Position numbers and translations under genes: made by a program. A stretch of DNA of 64,000 nucleotides, from the NCBI GenBank assembly GCA_934276635.1, contig CAKQTH010000005.1, forward strand, positions 1 through 64,000, given 5' to 3'. Positions 8,493 to 16,121 of the stretch are shown piece after piece (the first letter of the stretch is position 1; each line of letters starts with the position of its first letter). Under the pieces are notes generated by a model. The model was not told the DNA's origin and searched no databases. It was given only the letters and a program-made list of their open reading frames with translations. The DNA comes from an uncultured Alphaproteobacteria bacterium (GTDB lineage Bacteria; Pseudomonadota; Alphaproteobacteria; RF32; CAG-239).

Positions 8493-8720
8493 CTAATCTG
8501 ACAAAGAATCTTCAATATTTTCAACAAGAATAAAATAATCCTTTTTGAAAATTTTCAGAGTTTTGCTATCGATAAAATATGTATTATCAACAACAAAGCC
8601 ATGCATTTCTGTTTCTGAACCTTTACCGTTGGCAATAGCTTCATAACAGTTTTCAGTACAAACATCAGGGTATTGATTTTTAATAGCCTGACAACATTTA
8701 ATTTTTCTATTCATAATCAT
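8493..8720 (-). CDS. Small Cys-containing protein of unknown function
   Basis: A 75-residue protein with no family I can recognise. Its first third holds a CC pair at residues 9-10 and two further Cys in the stretch CTENC, a spacing that could bind a metal or cluster. The rest (VVDNTYFIDSKTLKIFKKDYFILV) looks like beta strands. The ATG at 8720 is preceded by AGGAAAATTT. It is the last gene of a cassette, 15 bp after the UDG-like gene, and shares the same very AT-rich codon use. A role together with the UDG-like and radical SAM proteins is inferred from position only. Confidence 0.6.
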   Translation of the reverse strand: MIMNRKIKCCQAIKNQYPDVCTENCYEAIANGKGSETEMHGFVVDNTYFIDSKTLKIFKKDYFILVENIEDSLSD

Positions 8721-8735
8721 AAATTTTCCTTTATA

Positions 8736-9329
8736 TTATTCCATTGCCTTATTTTTGTCAACAATATTTTTGCAAGGATAGGTTTTATGATTTGCATCAA
8801 CACAATTTCTAACCAATTTGACTATTGACTCAATATATTGATTTTCAGTACGCTTTTTATAAATGTTTATATATGACGGGTGGTGAACAGCAACATATTT
8901 TATCCCGTTTATCATATAGGTTTGATAGTGATAGTTTGCAGGAAAGCGACTAAACGGTATATTCAATTTGTCTAAAACAAACTTTGAAACCAATCCTCCC
9001 AATAAAAAAATAATTTTAGGCCTAGTGTCTAGTATTTCTTGTTCCAAAAAGGAATAGCAGTTTTTCATCTCTTGATTGGTCGGGTATCTTAATTTTCCAT
9101 TTATATCTGTCGGTGCGCATTTTAAAATGTTTGTCCGATAATACGCCGCTCCGCTATAAGCCGTCTCTATCTTCCTTAAGAGATTCCCGCTTGATGATAA
9201 AGGAGAAAGAGCATCTTCAGGCTTCATACATTTTTTTAGCGATACACCAACCCACATAACATCACATTTTTGAAGGTGTATCTCTTTTATTTTATTATAA
9301 CTGCAACTATTACATAAGTTATTCATCAT
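8736..9329 (-). CDS. Uracil-DNA glycosylase superfamily protein, family 4-like but divergent
   Basis: A 197-residue protein with the general layout of iron-sulfur UDGs of families 4/5. Four Cys match the cluster ligands: CNSC at residues 6-9, Cys71 in TNILKCAPTD and Cys91 in NCYSFL. A central strand IIFLLGG near 106-112 and the C-terminal motif VHHPSYI near 148-154 also fit. The N-terminal catalytic motif GEAPGxxE is replaced by VGVSLKKCM, so base excision by the usual mechanism is doubtful. The start overlaps the radical SAM gene by 4 bp (ATGA), so the two are coupled. Codon use is strongly AT-rich, unlike the genes on either side. It may act in DNA or RNA base handling; that is inference. 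Confidence 0.7.
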   Translation of the reverse strand: MMNNLCNSCSYNKIKEIHLQKCDVMWVGVSLKKCMKPEDALSPLSSSGNLLRKIETAYSGAAYYRTNILKCAPTDINGKLRYPTNQEMKNCYSFLEQEILDTRPKIIFLLGGLVSKFVLDKLNIPFSRFPANYHYQTYMINGIKYVAVHHPSYINIYKKRTENQYIESIVKLVRNCVDANHKTYPCKNIVDKNKAME

Positions 9330-10741
9330 CTGTTATTTCCTTGATTTTTCATTACATCTAAAATAGTTTTTCTCACTTTTTCAATTGGAACATTTGAAAA
9401 AGAATAGTTAAGAGATGCTGAAAACTCATCACGAGCATAGAGATACTCGTTTTTGCCACCTTGTGTAACATCAGAGGAAGTATACTGAAGAAGACGCTCT
9501 ATAGATATATCATTGTGACTGTTAAGAATTCTATTCCATTCCTTTGTACCTGGATATGGCCTAAACTCAAATACACTTGCTCTAAATTTAGCCTTTTGTC
9601 TAATATTTAACTTATTTAGTTCATTAATTAAATTTTCTGTATTACATATCTGCTTTTCTGTTTCATTAGGAAATCCCATTATAAAAAAACCTTTTACATT
9701 TATTCCTGCTGCTAATGTTTTTTGTACACATCTATATATCATTGGGACATTAGTTTTTTTACCAATATATTGCAACATCTTATCGTCACCACTTTCAATC
9801 CCAAAAGCTACCTCTCTTAATCCAGCTTTGCGTAATTTACACAATAATGATAAATCAATTTTATCAAAAATATTAATTCTACCATTTGCATCCCAGTGAA
9901 ATTTTTTAGCAATGCTATCTTGTAATATTAAATCCGTATATTCTTGTATATTTTGAGGATTAGCTAAAAATAATTCATCGACAAATCTAAATGAAGTTAC
10001 CCCATACTTATTATATAAGTATTTTTGTTCTTCCAAAATATTTATAGAAGAACGTCTCCTAGGCTTAATGTCTTCTGTAATACTATGCGCAGCACCACAA
10101 AATGAACAATCATATGGACATCCCCTAGATCCAACTATATTTGCCTCTATGCTTCCGTCTTCAGATTTAAATGGATCATTCACTAAAAAATTTCTGTCAA
10201 TAAAAGGAAGAGCATTAATATCAGGGATAAGCCATTTTGTAGCGTCTCCTTTACATGATCCACACCAAATTTGTCCTGAATTATCTTTCCAATAGGTTAA
10301 TGGCAAATATTTACGATTTTCAATATCCTCTAAAATTTTTGCGACTCTTAATTCTCCTTCTCCAATTATCATCGCATCAATTCGAGGGATTTTTTCATCT
10401 TTAAGGATTTCTTGAGTTAAAGCTCTCGTCTGATGCCCTCCAAGCATAACAGAGATTGATGGAGAAATGTTTTGCAATAGTTTTACAGAGTTATTATATG
10501 TTGGAGCTAACAAATTTAATCCAACCCATCTAGGAGAAATTTCATTTATTGTTTGAGTTATTTTACTAATACCTAAACCAAGCGCTTCTGCATCTAACAC
10601 ATCAACATTGAATCCTTGGTTAGCCGCAACTGTTGCAATATACCCTAGACCTAAGACAGGTAATGTCTGGTTGTTGTATTTTTTCTCAACATCATAATTT
10701 TTTAGTGGAGAGTTAACTAATAACAAATCTACCTTACTCAT
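9326..10741 (-). CDS. B12-binding-type radical SAM protein
   Basis: A 471-residue protein. Residues 1-165 resemble the cobalamin-binding domain of the BchE-like class (LGLGYIATVAANQGF, GLNLLAPTYNNS, VMLGGHQTRAL, IIGEGE), without an obvious DxHxxG cobalamin-ligating motif, as is common in this class. The radical SAM core has CxxxCxxC at Cys208, Cys212 and Cys215 (CPYDCSFC), then GIESGDD near 317 and the GFFIMGFPNET motif near 356. Such enzymes use SAM and a 4Fe-4S cluster to start radical chemistry, often methylation at unactivated carbons. It is the first gene of the cassette with the UDG-like and small Cys proteins. Codon use (aga, ata, tta) and low GC suggest horizontal transfer. Substrate unknown. 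Confidence 0.85.
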   Translation of the reverse strand: MSKVDLLLVNSPLKNYDVEKKYNNQTLPVLGLGYIATVAANQGFNVDVLDAEALGLGISKITQTINEISPRWVGLNLLAPTYNNSVKLLQNISPSISVMLGGHQTRALTQEILKDEKIPRIDAMIIGEGELRVAKILEDIENRKYLPLTYWKDNSGQIWCGSCKGDATKWLIPDINALPFIDRNFLVNDPFKSEDGSIEANIVGSRGCPYDCSFCGAAHSITEDIKPRRRSSINILEEQKYLYNKYGVTSFRFVDELFLANPQNIQEYTDLILQDSIAKKFHWDANGRINIFDKIDLSLLCKLRKAGLREVAFGIESGDDKMLQYIGKKTNVPMIYRCVQKTLAAGINVKGFFIMGFPNETEKQICNTENLINELNKLNIRQKAKFRASVFEFRPYPGTKEWNRILNSHNDISIERLLQYTSSDVTQGGKNEYLYARDEFSASLNYSFSNVPIEKVRKTILDVMKNQGNNR

Positions 10742-10875
10742 TCACATACCCATATTATTTAATGATATAATAAAAATTATATATCAAATTTTAAGAGTAA
10801 TTGCAACAATTTTTATTGTTAAAATTGTTATCCATAGTATTTTTCACTTCTGCACTAGATTTTATGATATAATTA

Positions 10876-11082
10876 GGTAATCCCAACGAGATTGTAAATT
10901 CCCACGCTTTGCGCGGGTTCCTTTCGCGTCGTAAGCCTCTGCCTTCGTTCAAAACTAAGCTGCTCGCTAAAGTTTTGAACTCGTCATCGCCAACTTCCCG
11001 CTCCGAACTCTGCTCGTCCGAATCTCTTTTTGACATAGTCAAATACAAAAAAGACCGCAATAAATGCGGTCTTTTTTGTATT
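10876..11082. mobile_element. 207-bp unit flanked by copies of the tRNA-Glu 3' end
   Basis: GGTNATCCCAACGAGATT occurs at 11083-11100, inside the tRNA-Glu T-arm and acceptor end, and again at 10876-10893 in the same orientation (17 of 18 bases identical). The 207-bp unit between is much richer in GC than the flanking cassette. It contains a perfect 10-bp inverted repeat (10947-10956 with 10971-10980), a second hairpin CCCACGC/GCGCGGG (10901-10917) and the tRNA terminator. It looks like a small non-coding element that duplicated the tRNA end on insertion, or an attachment-site scar. It may instead be a partial tRNA duplication. The stretch 10742-10875 holds nothing I recognise. Confidence 0.55.
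11048..11077 (-). terminator. Terminator of tRNA-Glu
   Basis: AAGACCGCA (11051-11059) pairs with TGCGGTCTT (11065-11073), flanked by A and T runs. It lies 5 bp downstream of the tRNA 3' end on the minus strand. Confidence 0.85.
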
Positions 11083-11157
11083 GGTGATCCCAACGAGATT
11101 CGAACTCGTGTTGCAGCCTTGAGAGGGCCGCGTCCTAGGCCTCTAGACGATGGGACC
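11082..11157 (-). tRNA. tRNA-Glu (anticodon CTC)
   Basis: On the minus strand a 76-nt cloverleaf starts GGTCCCATCG and ends with an encoded CCA. The acceptor stem GGTCCCA pairs with TGGGATC (one G-U). The anticodon loop CTCTCAA gives anticodon CTC, and the T-loop is GTTCGAATC. It reads GAG codons. It has its own promoter and terminator. The 3' half is repeated 207 bp downstream, which marks this gene as a likely integration site. Confidence 0.95.
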
Positions 11158-11175
11158 TTCGATTTTGCTCCTCTC

Positions 11176-11204
11176 TACTTAATATAATTTTATATTTATT
11201 GCAA
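11176..11204 (-). promoter_or_regulatory. Promoter of tRNA-Glu
   Basis: On the minus strand TTGCAA (11204-11199) is followed after 17 bp by TAAGTA (11181-11176), about 19 bp before the tRNA 5' end. Confidence 0.5.
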
Positions 11205-11230
11205 GCTTTTTCTTCACTTCATCGCAATTT

Positions 11231-11800
11231 TTATTCCCAATTTATCAAATGAGCCAAAAATACTTCCGCAAAATCGGCTCTTCTGTTGCGATAATCTATG
11301 TAATATGCATGTTCCCACACATCTAAGCACAAAATCGGCTCATATCCTTTTATCAACGGATTCTCCGCATTTTGCGTTTTCAAAATCGCAAGTTTTCCGT
11401 CCTTTTCGGCCAACCAAACCCAGCCGCTGCCAAACAAAGACACCGCCGCGTCCTTAAATTGCTGCCTGAAATTTTCATATGAGCCGAAATCTCGCATTAT
11501 TTTTTCTGCCATAGCTCCCGATGGTTTTCCACCGCCCTCTTCTTTCATAGATTTCCAAAACATATTGTGATTATAAACCTGTCCGGCATTGTTAAATATG
11601 GCTGTATATCTTTCGTCTCCGACGGTTGCGGCAATAATTTCTTCCAGACTCATAGCTTCAAATTCCGTTCCGGAAATCAACTTATTTAAATTGTCGACAT
11701 ATGCGCGATGGTGTTTTCCGTAATGATACTGCATTGTTTCGTGTGAAATATAAGGTTCAAGTGCATCCATATTATATGGTAAAGGGCTTAATTCAAACAT
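11231..11800 (-). CDS. sodB: Superoxide dismutase, Fe type
   Basis: A 189-residue Fe/Mn superoxide dismutase that converts superoxide to hydrogen peroxide and oxygen in the cytoplasm. The metal ligands are visible: His in YHYGKHH near residue 27, His in VYNHNMFW near 74, and Asp and His in DVWEHAYY near 157-161. The Gln in NNAGQVYNH points to the iron form. I chose the ATG at 11800 because it follows GGAGGTAAAA; the longer ORF to 11860 has no such site. It is a single-gene unit between tRNA-Glu and ctrA, divergent from ctrA. Metal preference is inferred from this one residue. Confidence 0.93.
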   Translation of the reverse strand: MFELSPLPYNMDALEPYISHETMQYHYGKHHRAYVDNLNKLISGTEFEAMSLEEIIAATVGDERYTAIFNNAGQVYNHNMFWKSMKEEGGGKPSGAMAEKIMRDFGSYENFRQQFKDAAVSLFGSGWVWLAEKDGKLAILKTQNAENPLIKGYEPILCLDVWEHAYYIDYRNRRADFAEVFLAHLINWE

Positions 11801-11868
11801 TTTTACCTCCTTTTTGTTTGTTTCTAATATATGATTTTTTTTGCATTTTTTCAAGCACAAATAAAAAA

Positions 11869-11905
11869 TTAAGAATTATTAACAGCTACGGATAAAAAAG
11901 TTAAC
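11869..11905. promoter_or_regulatory. Possible CtrA half-sites upstream of ctrA
   Basis: TTAA (11869-11872) and TTAAC (11879-11883) are separated by 6 bp, one less than the TTAA-N7-TTAA CtrA consensus. A further TTAAC lies at 11901-11905. CtrA is known to control its own gene in Caulobacter. In such AT-rich DNA these matches may be chance. Confidence 0.3.
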
Positions 11906-11963
11906 AAATAAAATTTTAGCGTTTATTATGTTGTTATTATTGAAATTTATGAGGAGAAAAATA

Positions 11964-12647
11964 ATGCGTGTATTGTTGGTTGAAGATGACTACGCTATTT
12001 CTCAAAGTATTGAAATTATGCTGAAAAAAGAAGGTATGATTGTAGATACTACCGATTTGGGAGAAGATGGTCTGGAAATTGGCAAACTCTATGATTATGA
12101 CATAATTATTCTCGACCTGATGTTGCCCGACATCAACGGATACGAGGTGCTTAAAAGACTGCGCGCCGCAAAAATCAATACTCCGGTGCTGATTTTGTCT
12201 TCGCTGGCTGCTCCTGATGAAAAAATTAAGGGTCTCTGCTCCGGCGCTGATGACTATTTGACAAAGCCGTTTAATAAAGGCGAGCTTCTTGCCCGTATTC
12301 AGGCCGTTGTCCGCCGCTCTAAAGGGCACTCAAACTCGATTATCAGAACCGGCGATGTTGAAGTAAATCTTGATACTCAGACTGTTTCAGTCAAAGATAA
12401 ACCTTTGCACCTGACCGGAAAAGAATATGGAATTATGGAACTTTTGTCATTGCGCAAAGGATCTACTTTGAACAAAGATCAGTTCTTAAACCATCTTTAT
12501 GGCGGAATTGATGAACCGGAGTTGAAAATTATTGATGTTTTTATTTGCAAATTGCGTAAAAAGCTCGAAAAAGCATCGGGCGGAAAAAATTATATTGAAA
12601 CAGTTTGGGGGCGCGGATATGTTCTGCGCGATCCGGACGAAAAATAA
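11964..12647 (+). CDS. ctrA: Cell-cycle response regulator CtrA
   Basis: A 227-residue OmpR-class response regulator. The receiver domain has the acidic pair at Glu7-Asp9, phospho-acceptor Asp51 in ILDLMLPD, and Lys in LTKPF near residue 104. The stretch DTTDLGEDGLEIGKLYDYD is diagnostic for CtrA. The winged-helix domain (residues 125-225) contains HLTGKEYG and DEPELKIIDVFICKLRKKL, also CtrA hallmarks. In alphaproteobacteria CtrA, phosphorylated through CckA-ChpT, controls the cell cycle, division, motility and pili. The ATG at 11964 follows GAGGAGAAAAATA; earlier in-frame ATGs lack a site. Its C-terminus lacks the terminal AA degradation tag of Caulobacter CtrA and ends in PDEK, so turnover may differ. 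Confidence 0.96.
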   Translation: MRVLLVEDDYAISQSIEIMLKKEGMIVDTTDLGEDGLEIGKLYDYDIIILDLMLPDINGYEVLKRLRAAKINTPVLILSSLAAPDEKIKGLCSGADDYLTKPFNKGELLARIQAVVRRSKGHSNSIIRTGDVEVNLDTQTVSVKDKPLHLTGKEYGIMELLSLRKGSTLNKDQFLNHLYGGIDEPELKIIDVFICKLRKKLEKASGGKNYIETVWGRGYVLRDPDEK

Positions 12648-12669
12648 ATTTTCGCATTAAAGCAATATA

Positions 12670-12699
12670 AAACCGCTGTGAAATTGCAGCGGTTTTTTT
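12670..12699. terminator. Terminator between convergent ctrA and the rsmB-like gene
   Basis: AAACCGCTG (12670-12678) pairs with CAGCGGTTT (12687-12695), followed by a T run on the plus strand. Confidence 0.85.
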
Positions 12700-12721
12700 G
12701 TTTTTCTGATACTTTAACTTT

Positions 12722-13933
12722 CTATTCTGTCTTTTTGAAAATACACAAGAAAAATCCGTCGGTATTGGTAATCAAAGGTGAAAAATTCAGCATATCGGAA
12801 CGAACAAACGGATATTTCGGAGAAATTTTTTCCTGCCACCTTTCTTTCAGATTTATTGTCTTAAAATCTTTGTGATTTAGCAAAAACCACTCAACGATTT
12901 TTTCGTTTTCATCGGGCAATACCGAACAGGTTATATACGCAATCTCTCCGCCTTTTGCCGTATGTCCGGCCGCAAAGTCAAGAACTTCTTTTTGCGCTTT
13001 GTTCAGTTCATCAAGCTGTTTTTGGGTTAAGCGAAATTTTGCATCAGGGCTGCGCCGCCAAACACCGCTGCCTGAACACGGAGCATCAACAATAAATCGT
13101 TCAAAATCAGCATCTTGTATATTGTTTTTAATCTCAATATTACAAAGTCCGAGCCTTTTCATTCTCTCCGGTAAAGGTCTCAGGCGTGCTTTGTTGACAT
13201 CGTGGGCAAAAACTTTCCCCTCACCATCGAGCAGATATGCCAAAGCAAGAGTTTTCCCGCCAGCACCGGCGCAATAGTCAACAATTTTCTGTTTCGGATT
13301 AACATCGCACATAATTGCAACAATTTGCGACGCTTCGTCCTGAACCTCTGTTTTTCCTTCATTATACGCAGCGCAATTATTCAGATTTATTCTTTCTTCA
13401 GAGCGGATTCCGATTGGCGAATACGGAGTTTTTGCAAAAAACAGTCCTTCTTTTTTCAAATCTTTTATCAGCGCGTCGCGGTCGGAACAATTAATCCTGA
13501 AATCGGCTGGAGCCGTGCGGTTTAGGGATTTTGCAAGCTCAAAACCGCCGATTTTTTCAAACAACCATTTTGGAGTTTCGGCCTCAACATAGTCCGGATA
13601 AACATCTTCCGACAGATTTTTAAGCATTTGTTTTTCCTCAGAAGACAGCGGCGCGAGACCGTATGGCGATGTTGCACACAAAACATCAAAATCCTCATCT
13701 TTCAAAAGGGTTAAAAGCAAATCACGCGGTTTGTCGCTTTTGCAGTCAAACCCCAGTTTCATACGATTGCGGACAACCCGCCAAACCGTGTCGATTATGG
13801 CTTTTCTGTCCTTTGAGCCGATATATTTTCTGGCTCTGATATATTCGTTGATAATTCCGTCCGCCGGATATTTGTTTTCAAAAATCTTTTCCAAAATTTC
13901 CAGTGCTGCCTGGTATTGTGCGCTTTTTTGCAT
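12722..13933 (-). CDS. RsmB/NOP-family rRNA (cytosine-5) methyltransferase
   Basis: A 403-residue protein of the RsmB/RsmF/NOP2 family, which puts a methyl group from SAM on C5 of a cytosine in rRNA. The methyltransferase core carries motif I VDYCAGAGGKTLAL near residue 218, catalytic Cys motif DAPCSGSGVWRR near 268 and motif VI TCSV near 322. The N-terminal 130 residues are helical, as in the NusB-like RNA-binding part of RsmB, but without a clear match. It lies 12 bp after recG and converges on ctrA. Family assignment is firm; the target base (RsmB position or another) cannot be read from the sequence. Confidence 0.88.
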   Translation of the reverse strand: MQKSAQYQAALEILEKIFENKYPADGIINEYIRARKYIGSKDRKAIIDTVWRVVRNRMKLGFDCKSDKPRDLLLTLLKDEDFDVLCATSPYGLAPLSSEEKQMLKNLSEDVYPDYVEAETPKWLFEKIGGFELAKSLNRTAPADFRINCSDRDALIKDLKKEGLFFAKTPYSPIGIRSEERINLNNCAAYNEGKTEVQDEASQIVAIMCDVNPKQKIVDYCAGAGGKTLALAYLLDGEGKVFAHDVNKARLRPLPERMKRLGLCNIEIKNNIQDADFERFIVDAPCSGSGVWRRSPDAKFRLTQKQLDELNKAQKEVLDFAAGHTAKGGEIAYITCSVLPDENEKIVEWFLLNHKDFKTINLKERWQEKISPKYPFVRSDMLNFSPLITNTDGFFLCIFKKTE

Positions 13934-13945
13934 ATTTTTCTCCTT

Positions 13946-16030
13946 TTATCCGGCTGTATAAGTTTTTAAGTCCGCATCTTTTTCAAACAGATATAGCAGG
14001 TTGCGCAACGCCTCACCGCGCGGCGAATGAAGGTTGTTATCCGTCCGCATAATCAATTTTGCGTCTTTTGATGCAGTCAGCAACAAATCGGTATGCGTCG
14101 GCATTTCCGCCACTTTAAAGCTTTCAAAGCCGGACTGTCTGACACCCAAAATTTCTCCGCCGCCGCGTAATTTCAAATCTTCTTCGGCAATCACAAACCC
14201 GTCTTCGGTTTTTCGCATAATTTCAAGTCGGCTTTGAGCCACTTGACTGAGCGGCCTGCCGTATAACAGCACGCAGAATCCAGGTTCGGAGCTGCGCTTG
14301 ATGCGTCCTCTGAGCTGGTGAAGCTGAGCAAGCCCGAAACGCTCCGCTCTTTCAACAACCATAACGGTTGCGTTCGGCACATTAACTCCGACTTCTATCA
14401 CGGTCGTAGCTACCAAAAGCTTTAATTTGCCTGACTTAAACTCTTGCATAATCTCGTTTTTTTGTGCATCTTTCATCTTGCCGTGTACAAGTCCGACCTT
14501 GTCGCCGAAAAACTTTTGCAACATTTCAAAACGAGCTGTGGCCGCAGCTAAATCAGATTTTTCGGATTCTTCCACCAGCGGGCAAACCCAATATCCCTGC
14601 GCTCCGCCGTCCAATTTTCTTTGCAATCCGGCTATGATTTCATCAATTTTTGTATCCGGCATAACGCGTGTATCAACCGGCTTTCTTCCTTTTGGCAGCT
14701 CCGCAATCTGAGAATATTCCATATCGCCGTACGAGGTCAGAACAAGCGTCCTCGGAATCGGAGTTGCGGTCATCACCAAAATATCGCAGCGATACCCCTT
14801 TGCTGACAGAGCAAGCCTTTGCTGAACCCCGAAACGATGTTGTTCATCAATCACCGCAAGCGCCAAATTATGAAATTCCACATTGTCAACAAATAGTGCA
14901 TGGGTTCCGATTAAGATGTTGATTGTACCATTTTTGAGTTTTTGCAAAATTTCTTCGCGTTTTTTACCCTTAATCCTCCCTGTCAACAATTCGATACATA
15001 TATTTGATTTTTCGCAAATTTTCCGCATAGTCTCAAAATGCTGTTCGGCCAGAATTTCGGTCGGAACCATAATCGCGGCCTGAAAACCCGCCTCAACCGC
15101 ATTTAGCATCGCAAGCAACGCCACAACGGTTTTTCCGCTCCCGACATCGCCTTGCAAAAGCCGCAGCATTCTGAAATCAGCCTTCTGATCGGCATATATT
15201 TCTTCAAGTGCCTTTTTCTGCGCGTCAGTCAGCTCAAACCCGAGGTCTTGCAAAATCTGTTTACGCAGTTTTCCGTCTCCGCAAATGGATTTTCCTTTTT
15301 GCCGCTTGATTTTCTCCCGCGAAATTGCCAAAGCCAGCTGATTGGCCAGCAACTCGTCATAAGCAACTCGGCGGCAATATATCGAATTTGTGTCAATATC
15401 TTTGATATTCTGCGGGTTATGAAGCCTTTTAAGCGCATCGGCAAAATCCGGAAAATTTTGTTGTTTCTTAAAATTTTCGTCTTGCCATTCTGGCATTTTT
15501 GGAATTTGCGACAATGCGTATTTTGCAACTTTTTCTGCCATTTTATTGCTGATGCCGGCAGTCAGCGGATATATCGGTTCAACTTTCGCAATCTTTTCAA
15601 AATCCGATATTCTGCCGATATAATCAGGGTGTATCATCTGCCGCATACCATTAAACAGCTCGATTTTTCCGCTTACGACAACCTCTTCGCCGACCGGCAG
15701 ATTTTTTTCAATCGTCGAAAGATAATATTTGAAAAAATACAGCACCAACTGTTCGGTTTGGTCTTCTATCACAACCTTATACGGTTGTTTTTTGGTTTTT
15801 GGCGCAATATGCTCGACAACTTTTCCGCGCACGGTACAGACAACGCCGGTTTTTGCATCGGCAATCAGCGGAGAATATCTCCGGTCAACAATATTGTACG
15901 GAAGATGAAAAAGCGCATCAACAACCTTCCCCCCGCCGTAAAGCGAGGTTAAAAGTTTGGCGTATCGCGGGCCGACGCCTGAAATATTCTCAATTCCGCG
16001 AAACAGCGGATATAAAATCTCCGGACGCAT
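13946..16030 (-). CDS. recG: ATP-dependent DNA helicase RecG
   Basis: A 694-residue superfamily 2 helicase that reverses stalled replication forks and resolves branched DNA. It has the N-terminal wedge OB-fold (residues 60-150), Walker A LLQGDVGSGKT near 287, DEQHRFGV near 391, SAT-type ATPIPRT near 421, and motif VI QLRGRIKR near 586. The C-terminal TRG-like region is followed by a short tail. Length is normal for RecG. It is divergent from mfd, another fork and transcription repair translocase, with 91 bp between the starts. Confidence 0.96.
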   Translation of the reverse strand: MRPEILYPLFRGIENISGVGPRYAKLLTSLYGGGKVVDALFHLPYNIVDRRYSPLIADAKTGVVCTVRGKVVEHIAPKTKKQPYKVVIEDQTEQLVLYFFKYYLSTIEKNLPVGEEVVVSGKIELFNGMRQMIHPDYIGRISDFEKIAKVEPIYPLTAGISNKMAEKVAKYALSQIPKMPEWQDENFKKQQNFPDFADALKRLHNPQNIKDIDTNSIYCRRVAYDELLANQLALAISREKIKRQKGKSICGDGKLRKQILQDLGFELTDAQKKALEEIYADQKADFRMLRLLQGDVGSGKTVVALLAMLNAVEAGFQAAIMVPTEILAEQHFETMRKICEKSNICIELLTGRIKGKKREEILQKLKNGTINILIGTHALFVDNVEFHNLALAVIDEQHRFGVQQRLALSAKGYRCDILVMTATPIPRTLVLTSYGDMEYSQIAELPKGRKPVDTRVMPDTKIDEIIAGLQRKLDGGAQGYWVCPLVEESEKSDLAAATARFEMLQKFFGDKVGLVHGKMKDAQKNEIMQEFKSGKLKLLVATTVIEVGVNVPNATVMVVERAERFGLAQLHQLRGRIKRSSEPGFCVLLYGRPLSQVAQSRLEIMRKTEDGFVIAEEDLKLRGGGEILGVRQSGFESFKVAEMPTHTDLLLTASKDAKLIMRTDNNLHSPRGEALRNLLYLFEKDADLKTYTAG

Positions 16031-16121
16031 TTTTTATATCAAAATCCTCACAAAAATGTTGCTCTTGTTCATATATTGTATATACTTCACTTTAACATAC
16101 AAAAATATAAAGTTGGGAAAT

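Noticed and set aside
10791..11187. Overlapping ORFs of 92-100 codons on both strands next to tRNA-Glu
   Set aside because: They run through the tRNA or its terminator and the inverted repeats, have no ribosome sites, and are better explained as open frames in a GC-richer non-coding repeat.
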